This document shows, piece by piece, positions 42,727 to 50,864 of a stretch of 64,000 nt of DNA. Every line of letters begins with the position of its first letter. Positions within the stretch are counted from its first letter, which is position 1. This DNA comes from Pseudomonas nitroreducens NBRC 12694 (GTDB lineage Bacteria > Pseudomonadota > Gammaproteobacteria > Pseudomonadales > Pseudomonadaceae), in the NCBI RefSeq assembly GCF_002091755.1, contig NZ_BDAI01000002.1:620001-684000 (forward strand), given 5' to 3'. Made by a program: the position numbers and the translations under genes. The notes beneath the pieces were generated by a model, which saw nothing but the letters and a program-made list of their open reading frames with translations, was not told where the DNA came from and ran no database searches.

Positions 42727-43767
42727 TCAGGCGCTTTCGCGCTCCAGCACCCGGCAGCCGAGCAGGTTCAGACGTTCCACCTCGCCATCCAGTGGCACCA
42801 CACCGATGGACTGCAGCACGCGCAGCGCTGCGATCTCGCCGATCTCGCGGGCTGGCGGCTTGATGGTGGACAGGTTGGGCAGCAGCATCGGCGCGAAGGG
42901 ATAGTCACCGAACCCCAGCACCGCGCACTCATCAGGAATCTTCAGCCCTGCGCGCTGCCCCGCGAGCAGGCCACCGGCAGCGAGGTTGTCGTTGGCGAAG
43001 ACGATCGCCTCGGGACGGTGCGACCCTCGTGCCATCAATGATTCCATGGCCTGCCGCCCAGCCTCGAAAGGCGCGCTCTCGGTGGGTACGAACATCCAGG
43101 GCTCGCCACCCAGTTCGCGCAAGGAATCGGCATAGCCGTCGCGGCGGTCCAGGGCGCTGAAGTCTCCTGGCGCGCTGTTCTGCACGAAGGCGATTCGCCG
43201 GTAGCCCTTGCCGTGCAGGTAGTGCACGGCATCCACGCCGACCTGGTAATGGGAAAAACCGACCTGGATCGGCGCGCGCCCAGGCTGGTAATCCCACACC
43301 TCCACCACTGGCATGTCCGCCCCTGCAATGAGCTTTTCGGTGGCCGGCGTATGGAAATGGCTGGTCAGCACCAGCGCCGCCGGGTTCCAGCCGAGAAAGG
43401 CGCGTACGGCGTTTTCCTCCCTGTCTTCGGAGAAGTAGCTGGATGCCAGCAGCAGTTGGTAACCGTGCGCGGCCAGGGTGTCGCTGAAGGCCTGGATGGT
43501 GTCGGCGAAGATCGGCCCGGAAATGTTCGGCACCACCATCCCCACTACCCTGCCCCGCGCCGAGGCCAGCCCGCCGGCAACCTGGTTGGGCACGTAACCC
43601 AGCTCCTCCACTGCCGCGGCGATGCGCTCGCGCAGGTCATCCGACAGCTGCGCCGGCTGGTTGAAGTAGCGCGACACGCTGATGGCGGAAACCCTCGCCA
43701 GCTCCGCCACGGCGGTGAGCGTCACGCGCCCTGCCCCACGGCGTTTGCGCGGTATCTGGTTGGCCAA
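42727..43767 (-). CDS. LacI-family transcriptional regulator, GntR-like
   Basis: A 346-residue repressor: helix-turn-helix VTLTAVAELARVSAISVSRYFNQPAQLSDDLRERI, hinge YVPNQVAGGLASARGRVVGMVVPNI, and a sugar-binding C-terminal domain (VVEVWDYQPG, AIVFANDNLAAGGLLAGQ, AVLGFGDYPF). It resembles gluconate repressors. A matching operator-type palindrome TGTTAGCGCTAACA sits 88 bp upstream, between it and the truncated TonB receptor. It may once have controlled genes now lost in the deletion at 44.52 kb. Confidence 0.88.
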   Translation of the reverse strand: MANQIPRKRRGAGRVTLTAVAELARVSAISVSRYFNQPAQLSDDLRERIAAAVEELGYVPNQVAGGLASARGRVVGMVVPNISGPIFADTIQAFSDTLAAHGYQLLLASSYFSEDREENAVRAFLGWNPAALVLTSHFHTPATEKLIAGADMPVVEVWDYQPGRAPIQVGFSHYQVGVDAVHYLHGKGYRRIAFVQNSAPGDFSALDRRDGYADSLRELGGEPWMFVPTESAPFEAGRQAMESLMARGSHRPEAIVFANDNLAAGGLLAGQRAGLKIPDECAVLGFGDYPFAPMLLPNLSTIKPPAREIGEIAALRVLQSIGVVPLDGEVERLNLLGCRVLERESA

Positions 43768-43855
43768 TTCGGCGCTCCTGTTTCTTTAAGTCAGGAATAT
43801 AAACGTAATTTTTAATTATTTGACGATCTATCTAGTGATTCAGGATACTCGCCAA

Positions 43856-43869
43856 TGTTAGCGCTAACA
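43856..43869. promoter_or_regulatory. LacI-type operator TGTTAGCGCTAACA
   Basis: A perfect 14-bp palindrome with the central CpG typical of LacI/GalR operators and close to the gluconate repressor site. It lies between the divergent LacI-family gene and the TonB receptor remnant, so it most likely binds the former and controls both. Confidence 0.7.
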
Positions 43870-43987
43870 ACACAAACTGTCCGCAACGATTCCAGCCACT
43901 CGCACGAGCGAGCGCTCGTGACAGTCCCGTAGAGAAAAGCGCCCCGAAATGAGAAACGAGGGCGGACCAGGGCACGAAGGAGTGGCT

Positions 43988-44530
43988 ATGCAATCGCAAC
44001 AATGGGGGACGCTCGGCCGTCCGCAATTCACCGGCCGACGCAGCGCGCTGGCCCTGGGCATCGCCAGTGTGATCGGCGCGCTGGCCTGCAGCGTGCAGGC
44101 AGCCGAAACCACGGGCAGCAACACCCAGTCCGCCGACTCGGCGCCGACGCTCAAGGCAGTGACCGTCACCGCGACCCGTCGCGAAGAGTCGCTGCAGAAG
44201 GTCCCCGTCGCAGTCTCGGTGATCGACGGCGAACAGCTGGAGCGCGACAACCGCAACAACGTGTCGAGCATCGTCCAACAGGTGCCGACCCTGAATTTCC
44301 GCACCGGCGCCTCGAACAAGGACACCTCGCTGTTCGTGCGTGGCGTGGGCACCATTTCCACCTCCCCCGGCGTCGAGCCGAGCGTGTCGACGGTGATCGA
44401 CGGCGTAGCGCTCGGCCGGCCCGGCCAGGCGACCCTGGACCTGCTTGACGTCGAGCGCATCGAAGTGCTGCGCGGCCCACAGGGCACGCTGTTCGGCAAG
44501 AACGCCTCGGCCGGCGTGCTCTGGGATTGA
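43988..44530 (+). pseudogene. TonB-dependent receptor, N-terminal fragment
   Basis: Only about 180 codons: a signal sequence (RRSALALGIASVIGALACSVQA), a TonB-box/plug start (LKAVTVTATRREESLQKVPVAVSVIDG), then FVRGVGTISTSPGVEPSVSTVIDG and the plug signature VERIEVLRGPQGTLFGKNASAG. The receptor should continue with GVINI and a 500-residue barrel, but the frame stops at TGA 44528 after VLWD. The next sequence is the C-terminal part of a different gene. No barrel exists, so the product cannot function as a receptor. Confidence 0.85.
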
Positions 44531-44844
44531 GCGGGCCGTTCTACCTGTCCAGCCGTGAGTACGCTGGAGCGAATCCCGAGTTCATCCGCCAGGTACTGGA
44601 CAGCCTCAACCAGGCCGAAGCCCTGACCCGTAGCGACGAAACCGGCAGCGTAGCGATCATGGCGCGCGTCACCGGCCTCTCTCCGGACGTGATCGCGGAA
44701 ACCTTCAAGCATCGCCCGCCCTCGCCTATCCGTCCGCTGGAGGATGCAGACATTGCCGCACAGCAGCGCACCGCCGACCTGTTCCTCGCCGAGCGCATCC
44801 TGCCCCGCACCGTCGACGTCAGTGCCGCACGCTGGAGGCCCTGA
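44527..44844 (+). pseudogene. SsuA-like sulfonate-binding protein, C-terminal fragment
   Basis: An open frame of about 105 codons without a proper start. It reads FYLSSREYAGANPEFIRQVLDSLNQAEAL, VIAETFKHRPPSPIRPLEDADIAAQQRTADLFL and LPRTVDVSAARW, which is the C-terminal third of an aliphatic-sulfonate (SsuA) periplasmic binding protein. The N-terminal two thirds are missing; a TonB receptor plug occupies that place. An SsuD-type gene at 38480 supports a former sulfonate locus here. Confidence 0.75.
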
Positions 44845-44858
44845 CAGCTTCCGCCCTT

Positions 44859-44937
44859 TGTAGGAGCGAGCTTGCTCGCGAACGAAGTTCCCGGCGAGTC
44901 GGGCGCTTGGCCGTTCGCGAGCAAGCTCGCTCCTACA
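44859..44937. repeat. Inverted pair of REP elements (best-conserved pair)
   Basis: TAGGAGCGAGCTTGCTCGCG (from 44861) and its exact inverse CGCGAGCAAGCTCGCTCCTA (from 44916), about 30 bp apart. The hairpin could also separate the pseudogene from the ABC operon. Confidence 0.85.
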
Positions 44938-44982
44938 GGTGCAATTCCGCTCCTACGCACATGCGAGATTCATGTAAATGGT

Positions 44983-45023
44983 TATCTAATCGGTTACTTT
45001 ATATTTCTTCCAGTTATTAGATA
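44983..45023. promoter_or_regulatory. AT-rich dyad upstream of the amino-acid ABC operon
   Basis: TATCTAAT at 44983-44990 and its inverse ATTAGATA at 45016-45023, 33 bp apart start to start, in an AT-rich stretch about 160 bp before the binding-protein gene. It could be a regulator site; the regulator is unknown. The 339-bp region 44845-45183 otherwise contains only the REP pair. Confidence 0.35.
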
Positions 45024-45183
45024 GACCAATTCATTCCTTCTCCGCAGCCCCGCCGCACTGCCACACTCGGCTTCGCCGGCGGGCGACCCTCGCCGCTCTA
45101 CAGCGGGCTTCTCCCACCCTCGAGCGCCCGCTCTCGATCACCCCGGGACCCCGTCAAACGAGCGTGGCCCGACAAGGAGCTGG

Positions 45184-45996
45184 ATGTTCATGAAGAAACT
45201 CACTGCCGTTACCGCCCTCGCCCTGGCCGTCCTCTCGGGGCTGGCTCACGCCGACCGCCTGGAAGACATCAAGAAGGCCGGAGTGCTGCGCGTAGCCGCC
45301 TTCGACAGCAACCCGCCGTTCGGCTTCGTCGACGCCAGAAGCAAGCAGATCGAAGGCCTCGACGTGGATTACGCCAAGGCACTGGCCGACAAGCTCGGCG
45401 TCAAGCTGCAGGTACTGCCGACCAACCCCGCCAACCGTATTCCGCTGCTGACCGCGAACAAGGTCGACCTGGTGCTGGCCAACTTCACCATCACCCCCGA
45501 GCGCGCCGAGCAGGTGGATTTCAGCATCCCCTATTTCTCCTCCGGGCAGCAGTTCATCGTGCGCAAGGGCAGCCTGAAATCGCCGGAAGACCTGAACAAA
45601 TGGCGCGTCGGCGTCGACAAGGGCACAGTGAACGAAGGCGTTTTGCGGGAGAAATTCCCCGGCGCCAAGGTCATCGCCTACGACGACACACCGTTCGCCT
45701 TCACCGCCCTGCGCAACGGCCAGGTCCAGGCCATCACCCAGGACGGCCCCAAGCTGATCGGCCTGCTGGCCAACGTGCCGGACAAGGACAAGTACGAAGT
45801 CCCGCCCTTCACCATCTCCAATGACCTGATTGGTGTGGGCATCCCCAAGGGAGAGAAAACCCTGACCGAGTTCGTCAACCAGAGCCTCACCGAACTGGAG
45901 GCTGATGGTAAAGCCCAGACCATCTACGACACCTGGTTCGGCCCGACCACCAAGACGCCCCTGGCGCGCCTTTACAAGATCGGCGACAAGAGCTGA
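45184..45996 (+). CDS. Polar amino-acid ABC transporter, periplasmic binding protein
   Basis: A 270-residue family 3 solute-binding protein. The signal peptide MKKLTAVTALALAVLSGLAHA is followed by ADRLEDIKKAGVLRVAAFDSNPPFGFVD, the standard opening, then GLDVDYAKALADKLG, LLTANKVDLVLANFTITPERAEQVDFSIPYF and LRNGQVQAITQDGP. AAGGAG lies four bases before ATG 45184 and ten before ATG 45190; either may be used. It is followed, after a stable hairpin, by two permease genes. It is likely to import an amino acid or close analogue. Confidence 0.92.
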   Translation: MFMKKLTAVTALALAVLSGLAHADRLEDIKKAGVLRVAAFDSNPPFGFVDARSKQIEGLDVDYAKALADKLGVKLQVLPTNPANRIPLLTANKVDLVLANFTITPERAEQVDFSIPYFSSGQQFIVRKGSLKSPEDLNKWRVGVDKGTVNEGVLREKFPGAKVIAYDDTPFAFTALRNGQVQAITQDGPKLIGLLANVPDKDKYEVPPFTISNDLIGVGIPKGEKTLTEFVNQSLTELEADGKAQTIYDTWFGPTTKTPLARLYKIGDKS

Positions 45997-46021
45997 TCCG
46001 CGCCGACCTTCCGCACCACCC

Positions 46022-46045
46022 CACGCCCCGGCTCGCCGGGGCGTG
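46022..46045. other. Intercistronic hairpin between binding protein and permease genes
   Basis: CACGCCCCGGC / GCCGGGGCGTG around the loop TC. Stem-loops in this place usually stabilise the upstream message or attenuate, giving more binding protein than permease. No T-run follows. Confidence 0.65.
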
Positions 46046-46074
46046 TCCGTTTCTTCCACTGATGGATTCGTGAC

Positions 46075-46788
46075 ATGTTCGGCGAACTGCTCGCCCCGAC
46101 CTACCTGCGCTGGTTGCTCGACGGCTTTCTGCTCACCCTTGCTATCTCCCTGTTCTGCTGCGTACTTGCCACCCTGCTCGGCGCGCCGCTGGCCATTGCC
46201 CGGCAGGCGAAATCGCGCTGGCTGTCGTGGCCGGCGCGGGCTTATCTCGCGCTGTTGCGCAACACGCCGCTGCTGGTGCAGCTGTTCTTTTGGTATTTCG
46301 GCGTGCCCGCGCTACTCCCGGAGGAGCTGGTGTTCTGGCTCAACTCACCCCACGAGCTGGGCTGGCTCGCATGGCCGTCGTTCGAGTTTCTCGCCGCCGC
46401 GTGGGGGCTGACGCTCTACACCACGGCGTTCATTGCCGAGGAGTTCCGCGCCGGTATTGCCTCGGTCAGTGCACAACAGCGTGAAGCCGGCATGGCGCTG
46501 GGCCTTCGCCCGATACAGGTTTGGCGCTGGGTGATCCTGCCGCAGGCGCTGCGCACTGCACTGCCCCCGCTGATGGGCCAGTACATGAACGCCCTGAAAA
46601 ACTCCTCGCTGGCCATGGCCATCGGCCTGGCGGAGCTGTCCTACGCCTCGCGACAGGTGGAGACGCAGACCTTCAAGACCTTCCAGGCGTTCGGCATCGC
46701 CACCCTGCTGTACATCGGCGCCATCGCGCTGATCGAGGCGCTGGGCCAGGCGATCCAGCAGACCCGCCGCTATCGCCAGGGGGCCTGA
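46075..46788 (+). CDS. Amino-acid ABC transporter permease (HisM/GlnP family)
   Basis: A 237-residue inner-membrane protein with about five helices: FLLTLAISLFCCVLATLLGAPLA first, the RNTPLLVQLFFWYFGVP family signature, and the EAA loop QREAGMALGLRPIQVWRWVILPQALR, which couples to the ATPase. It ends one base before the second permease gene, so the two are cotranslated. It forms a heterodimer with the next gene product. Confidence 0.9.
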   Translation: MFGELLAPTYLRWLLDGFLLTLAISLFCCVLATLLGAPLAIARQAKSRWLSWPARAYLALLRNTPLLVQLFFWYFGVPALLPEELVFWLNSPHELGWLAWPSFEFLAAAWGLTLYTTAFIAEEFRAGIASVSAQQREAGMALGLRPIQVWRWVILPQALRTALPPLMGQYMNALKNSSLAMAIGLAELSYASRQVETQTFKTFQAFGIATLLYIGAIALIEALGQAIQQTRRYRQGA

Positions 46789-46789
46789 C

Positions 46790-47482
46790 ATGGATTTCTC
46801 GGTGATCTCGGACAACCTGTCCTATTTCCTCATCGGCGCCTACCCGGACGGCCCGCTCGGCGGCGCGGCACTCACGGTGATCCTTGCCCTGGCCTCCGGC
46901 CTTGCCTCAGCGGTGATCGGCCTGGCACTGGGCATCGCGTTGTCGGTATTGAGTGGCAAACCGCGCCTGCTGCTGGTGGCGTTCCTCGGTTTCTTCCGCG
47001 CCATCCCGGTGCTGATGCTGATCTTCTGGGTCTACTTCCTGCTGCCCATCGTTCTGCACATCGACGTGCCTGCACTGGGCACGGTGGTCTGCGCCCTGTC
47101 GCTGATCGGCGGGCCCTATCTGGCGCACTCGGTGCACGCGGGTATCGAAAGCCTGCCCAAGGGCCAGTGGGACGCCGCCCGCGCGCTGGGCCTGCGCCCA
47201 TGGCAGGTGCTCACCCTGGTGATCCTGCCGCAGGCGCTGCCGATCATGCTGCCGTCCTTTCTCAACCAATGGGTCTCGCTGATCAAGGACACTTCGCTGG
47301 CCTACGTGATCGGCGTGGGCGAGCTGTCCTTCGTCGCCACCCAGGTGAGCAACCGGGTGATGGTGCATCCCACGGAAGTCTTCCTGTTCGTCGCCCTGCT
47401 CTACTTCCTGCTGTGCTCGGCGCTGGACCTGACGGCGGCGTTGGTGGCGAGGCTGCGGCCGGCTTATCGCAAGCCCGTGTGA
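46790..47482 (+). CDS. Amino-acid ABC transporter permease, second subunit
   Basis: A 230-residue permease starting at ATG 46790, with family signature GFFRAIPVLMLIFWVYFLLP and EAA loop KGQWDAARALGLRPWQVLTLVILPQALP. It pairs with the product of 46075-46788. No ATP-binding subunit gene follows; the next gene is convergent, so the ATPase must be shared from another locus. The system at 58232-60482 in this window carries one of the right class. Confidence 0.9.
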   Translation: MDFSVISDNLSYFLIGAYPDGPLGGAALTVILALASGLASAVIGLALGIALSVLSGKPRLLLVAFLGFFRAIPVLMLIFWVYFLLPIVLHIDVPALGTVVCALSLIGGPYLAHSVHAGIESLPKGQWDAARALGLRPWQVLTLVILPQALPIMLPSFLNQWVSLIKDTSLAYVIGVGELSFVATQVSNRVMVHPTEVFLFVALLYFLLCSALDLTAALVARLRPAYRKPV

Positions 47483-47485
47483 GCC

Positions 47486-48235
47486 TCAGTACTCATCGTG
47501 CCGGCGCCACCACATGCCCTGCTCGTTGCGCCCGCGTGGCGCGCGGTCGAGCCACTGGAACAGGCCCCAGAGGGTATCCAGGCCGCGGGCGTAGGTGGAG
47601 TAGCAGTGATAGATGTGGTCGCCTTCGCGAACGAAGCTGCTCATGCCGGGCAGATCACGGGTAAAAGTCGCCACATCGGTGCCGCAGCAGGCGGCGGTTT
47701 CCACGACGGGTGCCGGTGCCGGCCCCTTGGCCGGGCCTTCGCGGCGGAAGTTGTAGTCGACTTCCCCGCCGCGCTGCTGTGCTTCGGTGAAGGATACGTT
47801 GAAGTCGTAGTTGAAGCCGCTGCCGTGGGATGACGCCCAGGGGAAGCTCCAGCCCATGCGTCGCCGATACCCCAGCAGCCTTTCCAGCGGTGCGCGGGAC
47901 ACCGCCACCAGGCTGACGTCGTGGTTCGCCAGGTGGCTGGCGTAGCCGTCGAAACCGTCGGCGATGTTCGAGCAGGACGGGCAGCCGGCTCGGTAGTCCG
48001 GACCGAACATGAAATGGTAGACCAGCAACTGCGAGCGGCCGGCAAACAGCTCCTGAAGGCTTGCAGGGCCCTGTTCGGTGTCGAAGCGGTAGTCCTTGTC
48101 GATCAGCACCCAGGGCAGCGCCTGGCGCTTGCGGGCCAGCTCGTCGCTGCGCCGGGTCAGCGCCTTTTCCTCGGCCAGCAGCTCCAGGCGTGCGGCCAGC
48201 CATTCTTCGCGGGTGCCGATGGAATGGGCAGTCAT
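47486..48235 (-). CDS. DUF899 family thioredoxin-fold protein
   Basis: A 249-residue protein of the DUF899 (thioredoxin-like) family: TREEWLAARLELLAEEKALTRRSDELARKRQALPWV at the N-terminus, YRFDTEQGPASLQELFAGRSQLLVYHFMFGPDY, then a C-x-x-C-like GCPSCSNIADGFDG, and GLDTLWGLFQWLDRAPRGR at the C-terminus. The Cys pair suggests redox activity; the substrate is unknown. The start ATG 48235 follows GGAGGAG. It is divergent from the HTH protein at 48331. Confidence 0.9.
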   Translation of the reverse strand: MTAHSIGTREEWLAARLELLAEEKALTRRSDELARKRQALPWVLIDKDYRFDTEQGPASLQELFAGRSQLLVYHFMFGPDYRAGCPSCSNIADGFDGYASHLANHDVSLVAVSRAPLERLLGYRRRMGWSFPWASSHGSGFNYDFNVSFTEAQQRGGEVDYNFRREGPAKGPAPAPVVETAACCGTDVATFTRDLPGMSSFVREGDHIYHCYSTYARGLDTLWGLFQWLDRAPRGRNEQGMWWRRHDEY

Positions 48236-48330
48236 GGCAGTTCTCCTCCGCCAGCGGCGGTTCGGTGGGCATGGCTTAGACTAGGCAGCGGGCCGACGTC
48301 GACGGGAGTGACAAAGGTGGCGGGATTTAC

Positions 48331-49551
48331 ATGGATTCGCTGATCACCGCGGCTGCCCGCGCTTTGGCAGCGGGCGATCCGCTGGGCGCGTTGAACCGCG
48401 TGGCACTGCGCGAAGACCCGCCGGCTCTCGCCCTGCGCGGCATTGCCATGGCGCAACTGAACGACTATCCCCGCGCCCGAGCCCTGCTCCGCCGTGCCGG
48501 CCGCGCGTTTGGCGCCCATGAGCCGATGGAGCGAGCGCGCTGCCGGGTTGCCGAGGCGGAAGTGGCGCTGGCCAGCCGCGAACTGAATTGGCCGGCCGAG
48601 CCGATGGAAAACGCCGCGAAGACTCTGGAGGCTCACGGCGACGAGGGAAACGCGGCCCAGGCGCGTTATGTGCTGATTCGCCGAGCGCTGCTGGTCGGCC
48701 ATCTTGACGAGGCAGAAAGCCGGCTGGCGGCGCTTGATCCAAGCGCCATCCCGGCACCATTGCGTGCTGTGCACTGGCTCATCGTCTCGGGCCTTGCCGT
48801 GCGCCGGGTGCGTGCCGGCGAAGCGCGCGCGGCGCTGCGGGCTGCGGCCCTGGCGGCCAGGGAAGCCGGAATACCGGCGCTGTGCGCCGAGGTCGAGCAG
48901 GCCGGGCGACTGCTCGATGCACCGGCCGCACGACTGATCTCGCCGCAAGCGGATCGCCTGTTGTCGCTGGAGGAAGTGGAAAGTCTGCTGGGCTCGGACG
49001 CTTTGGTGGTGGATGCCTGCCGCAGCCGCTTCGGCCCTGTGGCGCTGGCCAGCCGGCCGGTGCTCTTTGCCCTGGCCCGCGCGCTGGCCGAAGCCTGGCC
49101 TGGCGATGTATCACGCGCAGACCTGATCGCCCGGGTGTTCCGCACCCGCCACCCGGACGAAACCCACCGGGCGCGCCTGCGGGTGGAGATGGGCCGCTTG
49201 CGCCGCCTGCTGCAGCCACTGGCGCGGCAGCCTCTGGCACGGATAGCGGCGACGCCGCGCGGGTTCGCGCTGTATCCCGAAAAGACCACCCGCCTGATTG
49301 TCCTCGCGCCGCCGCTGGAGGACTCCCACGCCGACGTACTGGCGTTGCTGAGCGATGGCGAGGCCTGGTCCAGTTCGGCCCTGGCCATGGCGCTCGGCAG
49401 CAGCCAGCGCAGCGTTCAGCGCACGCTCGAAACACTGGCCAGAACCGGGCGGGTACAGGCGTTGGGCCAGGGCCGGGCGCGGCGCTGGACGCTGCCGCCA
49501 GCGCCCGGATTCGCGACGACCTTGTTACTCCCCGCGCCCTTCGGCGCCTGA
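48331..49551 (+). CDS. HTH regulator with helical-repeat N-terminus and two winged helices
   Basis: A 406-residue cytoplasmic protein. Residues 1-200 are alpha-helical, TPR-like (alanine/arginine-rich repeats such as ALLRRAGRAF, AAKTLEAHGDEGNAAQARYVL). Residues ~230-315 look like an OmpR/trans_reg_C winged helix (LIARVFRTRHPDETHRARLRVEMGRLRRLLQPL, IAATPRGFAL). Residues ~335-390 form a second winged helix (LLSDGEAWSSSALAMALGSSQRSVQRTLETLARTGRVQ). Its neighbours (DUF899, beta-propeller protein) may be targets. The function is inferred from architecture only. Confidence 0.75.
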   Translation: MDSLITAAARALAAGDPLGALNRVALREDPPALALRGIAMAQLNDYPRARALLRRAGRAFGAHEPMERARCRVAEAEVALASRELNWPAEPMENAAKTLEAHGDEGNAAQARYVLIRRALLVGHLDEAESRLAALDPSAIPAPLRAVHWLIVSGLAVRRVRAGEARAALRAAALAAREAGIPALCAEVEQAGRLLDAPAARLISPQADRLLSLEEVESLLGSDALVVDACRSRFGPVALASRPVLFALARALAEAWPGDVSRADLIARVFRTRHPDETHRARLRVEMGRLRRLLQPLARQPLARIAATPRGFALYPEKTTRLIVLAPPLEDSHADVLALLSDGEAWSSSALAMALGSSQRSVQRTLETLARTGRVQALGQGRARRWTLPPAPGFATTLLLPAPFGA

Positions 49552-49592
49552 ATAGGCTCAAGCCTCCCATCCACAACGTGCAGGGCCAAACC

Positions 49593-50240
49593 ATGACTCG
49601 CTACAAGCAATCTCCCGCAGAAGTACTCCAGGAATACGGCCCATACCCCGGCGTCGAGACCGTCGCCGGCGTGACCTGGGATGGCGAGCGCGTCTGGATC
49701 GCCACCGGTGACCATCTGCAACGGCTGGACCCCGCCAGCGGCGAGCTGGAAGCGTCGATCGCAGTTCCTGCCCACGCCGGTACGGCCTTTGACGGCAAGT
49801 ACCTGTACCAGATCGGCGAAAGCATCATCCAGAAGATCGACCCGGCCAGCGGCAAGGTGCTGGCGAGCATTCCGGCACCCGGCAAGGGCGGCGACTCCGG
49901 CATGGCCTGGGCGGAGGGTTCGCTCTGGGTCGGCGAGTACCGCGCCAGGAAGATTCACCAGATCGACCCGGAAACCGGTGAAGTCCTGCGTACGATTGAT
50001 TCAAATCGTTTCGTCACCGGCGTGACCTGGGTCGAGGGACAACTCTGGCATGGCACCTGGGAGCCGGAGTCGACCTACAGCGAGCTACGCCGCATCGACC
50101 CGCAGTCCGGCGAGGTTCTGGAGCAGCTGGACATGCCCGAGGGCGTGCACGTTTCTGGCCTGGAAGCCGACGGCGCCGAGCGTTTCTACTGTGGCGGCGG
50201 CAACAGCGGCAAGGTCCGCGCGGTGCGTCGGCCGCGCTGA
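49593..50240 (+). CDS. Beta-propeller protein resembling glutamine cyclotransferase
   Basis: A 215-residue soluble protein built of repeated ~40-residue blades: GVTWDGERVWIATGDHLQRLDPASGELEASI, GTAFDGKYLYQIGESIIQKIDPASGKVLASI, GMAWAEGSLWVGEYRARKIHQIDPETGEVLRTI and GVTWVEGQLWHGTWEPES. It is related to SMP-30/glutaminyl cyclotransferase propellers. No signal peptide, so cytosolic. The start ATG 49593 has AGGG upstream and follows the HTH gene by 41 bp, probably in the same transcript. The substrate is unknown. Confidence 0.8.
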   Translation: MTRYKQSPAEVLQEYGPYPGVETVAGVTWDGERVWIATGDHLQRLDPASGELEASIAVPAHAGTAFDGKYLYQIGESIIQKIDPASGKVLASIPAPGKGGDSGMAWAEGSLWVGEYRARKIHQIDPETGEVLRTIDSNRFVTGVTWVEGQLWHGTWEPESTYSELRRIDPQSGEVLEQLDMPEGVHVSGLEADGAERFYCGGGNSGKVRAVRRPR

Positions 50241-50315
50241 GGCGCGCCAGCGAACGCAATCTGGGCTAGTGTTGGCAGCTCACTGGATTTGGCCGCACTG
50301 GCCCGGAGACCGAGC

Positions 50316-50765
50316 ATGGATTGGCTGGAACACCGCATTCCCCCGCCCCTGGTGGCGATCATCAGCGGCCTGCTGATGTGGCTGGCGGTACGCCCGATTG
50401 CGCCCCTGGGTGGCCGCCTGTGGCTGGCGCTGCTGGTGGTGCTGGCCGGGGCGGCGGTCTGTCTGGCTGGCGTGGCGTCTTTCCGTCGTGCACGCACCAC
50501 GGTCAATCCGCTGAAACCGGAGAGCGCCTCGTCCCTGGTGGTCGCCGGCATCTACCGGCACACCCGCAACCCAATGTACCTGGGCTTCGCCATCATCCTG
50601 CTGGGCTTGTGCGTGTTCCTTGGGTCCGCACTGGCGGTGCTCGGTGTCGCAGCCTTCGTGCTGTACATCGGCCGATTCCAGATCCGCCCCGAGGAAAGGG
50701 CGTTGCGCGAGCTGTTCGGCGCGGAGTTCGAGGCTTTCTGCGGTCGGGTGCGACGCTGGGTCTGA
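50316..50765 (+). CDS. Isoprenylcysteine carboxyl-methyltransferase (ICMT/PEMT) family membrane protein
   Basis: A 149-residue inner-membrane protein with about four helices. The C-terminal signature GIYRHTRNPMYLGFAIILLGLCVFLGS is the SAM-binding part of the ICMT/PEMT family, followed by RPEERALRELFGAEFEAFCGRVRRWV, also diagnostic. It methylates an unknown small or lipid acceptor. The start ATG 50316 follows GGAG. It lies between the propeller gene and pfeR, with an iron-type promoter region after it. Confidence 0.88.
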   Translation: MDWLEHRIPPPLVAIISGLLMWLAVRPIAPLGGRLWLALLVVLAGAAVCLAGVASFRRARTTVNPLKPESASSLVVAGIYRHTRNPMYLGFAIILLGLCVFLGSALAVLGVAAFVLYIGRFQIRPEERALRELFGAEFEAFCGRVRRWV

Positions 50766-50815
50766 GGGCCTCGCGGCAGATTGCCATTGCCTTGTGACCG
50801 GGAGAGATGAGATAT

Positions 50816-50840
50816 TTGCAAATGCTAAACATTCTCATCA
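50816..50840. promoter_or_regulatory. Possible Fur box upstream of pfeR
   Basis: GCAAATGCTAAACATTCTC at 50818-50836 resembles the 19-bp Fur consensus (GATAATGATAATCATTATC) with several mismatches, about 30 bp before the response-regulator start. Iron control is expected for this locus; the assignment by eye is weak. Confidence 0.35.
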
Positions 50841-50864
50841 AAGAAACTCTCATCAAGGTTTATC

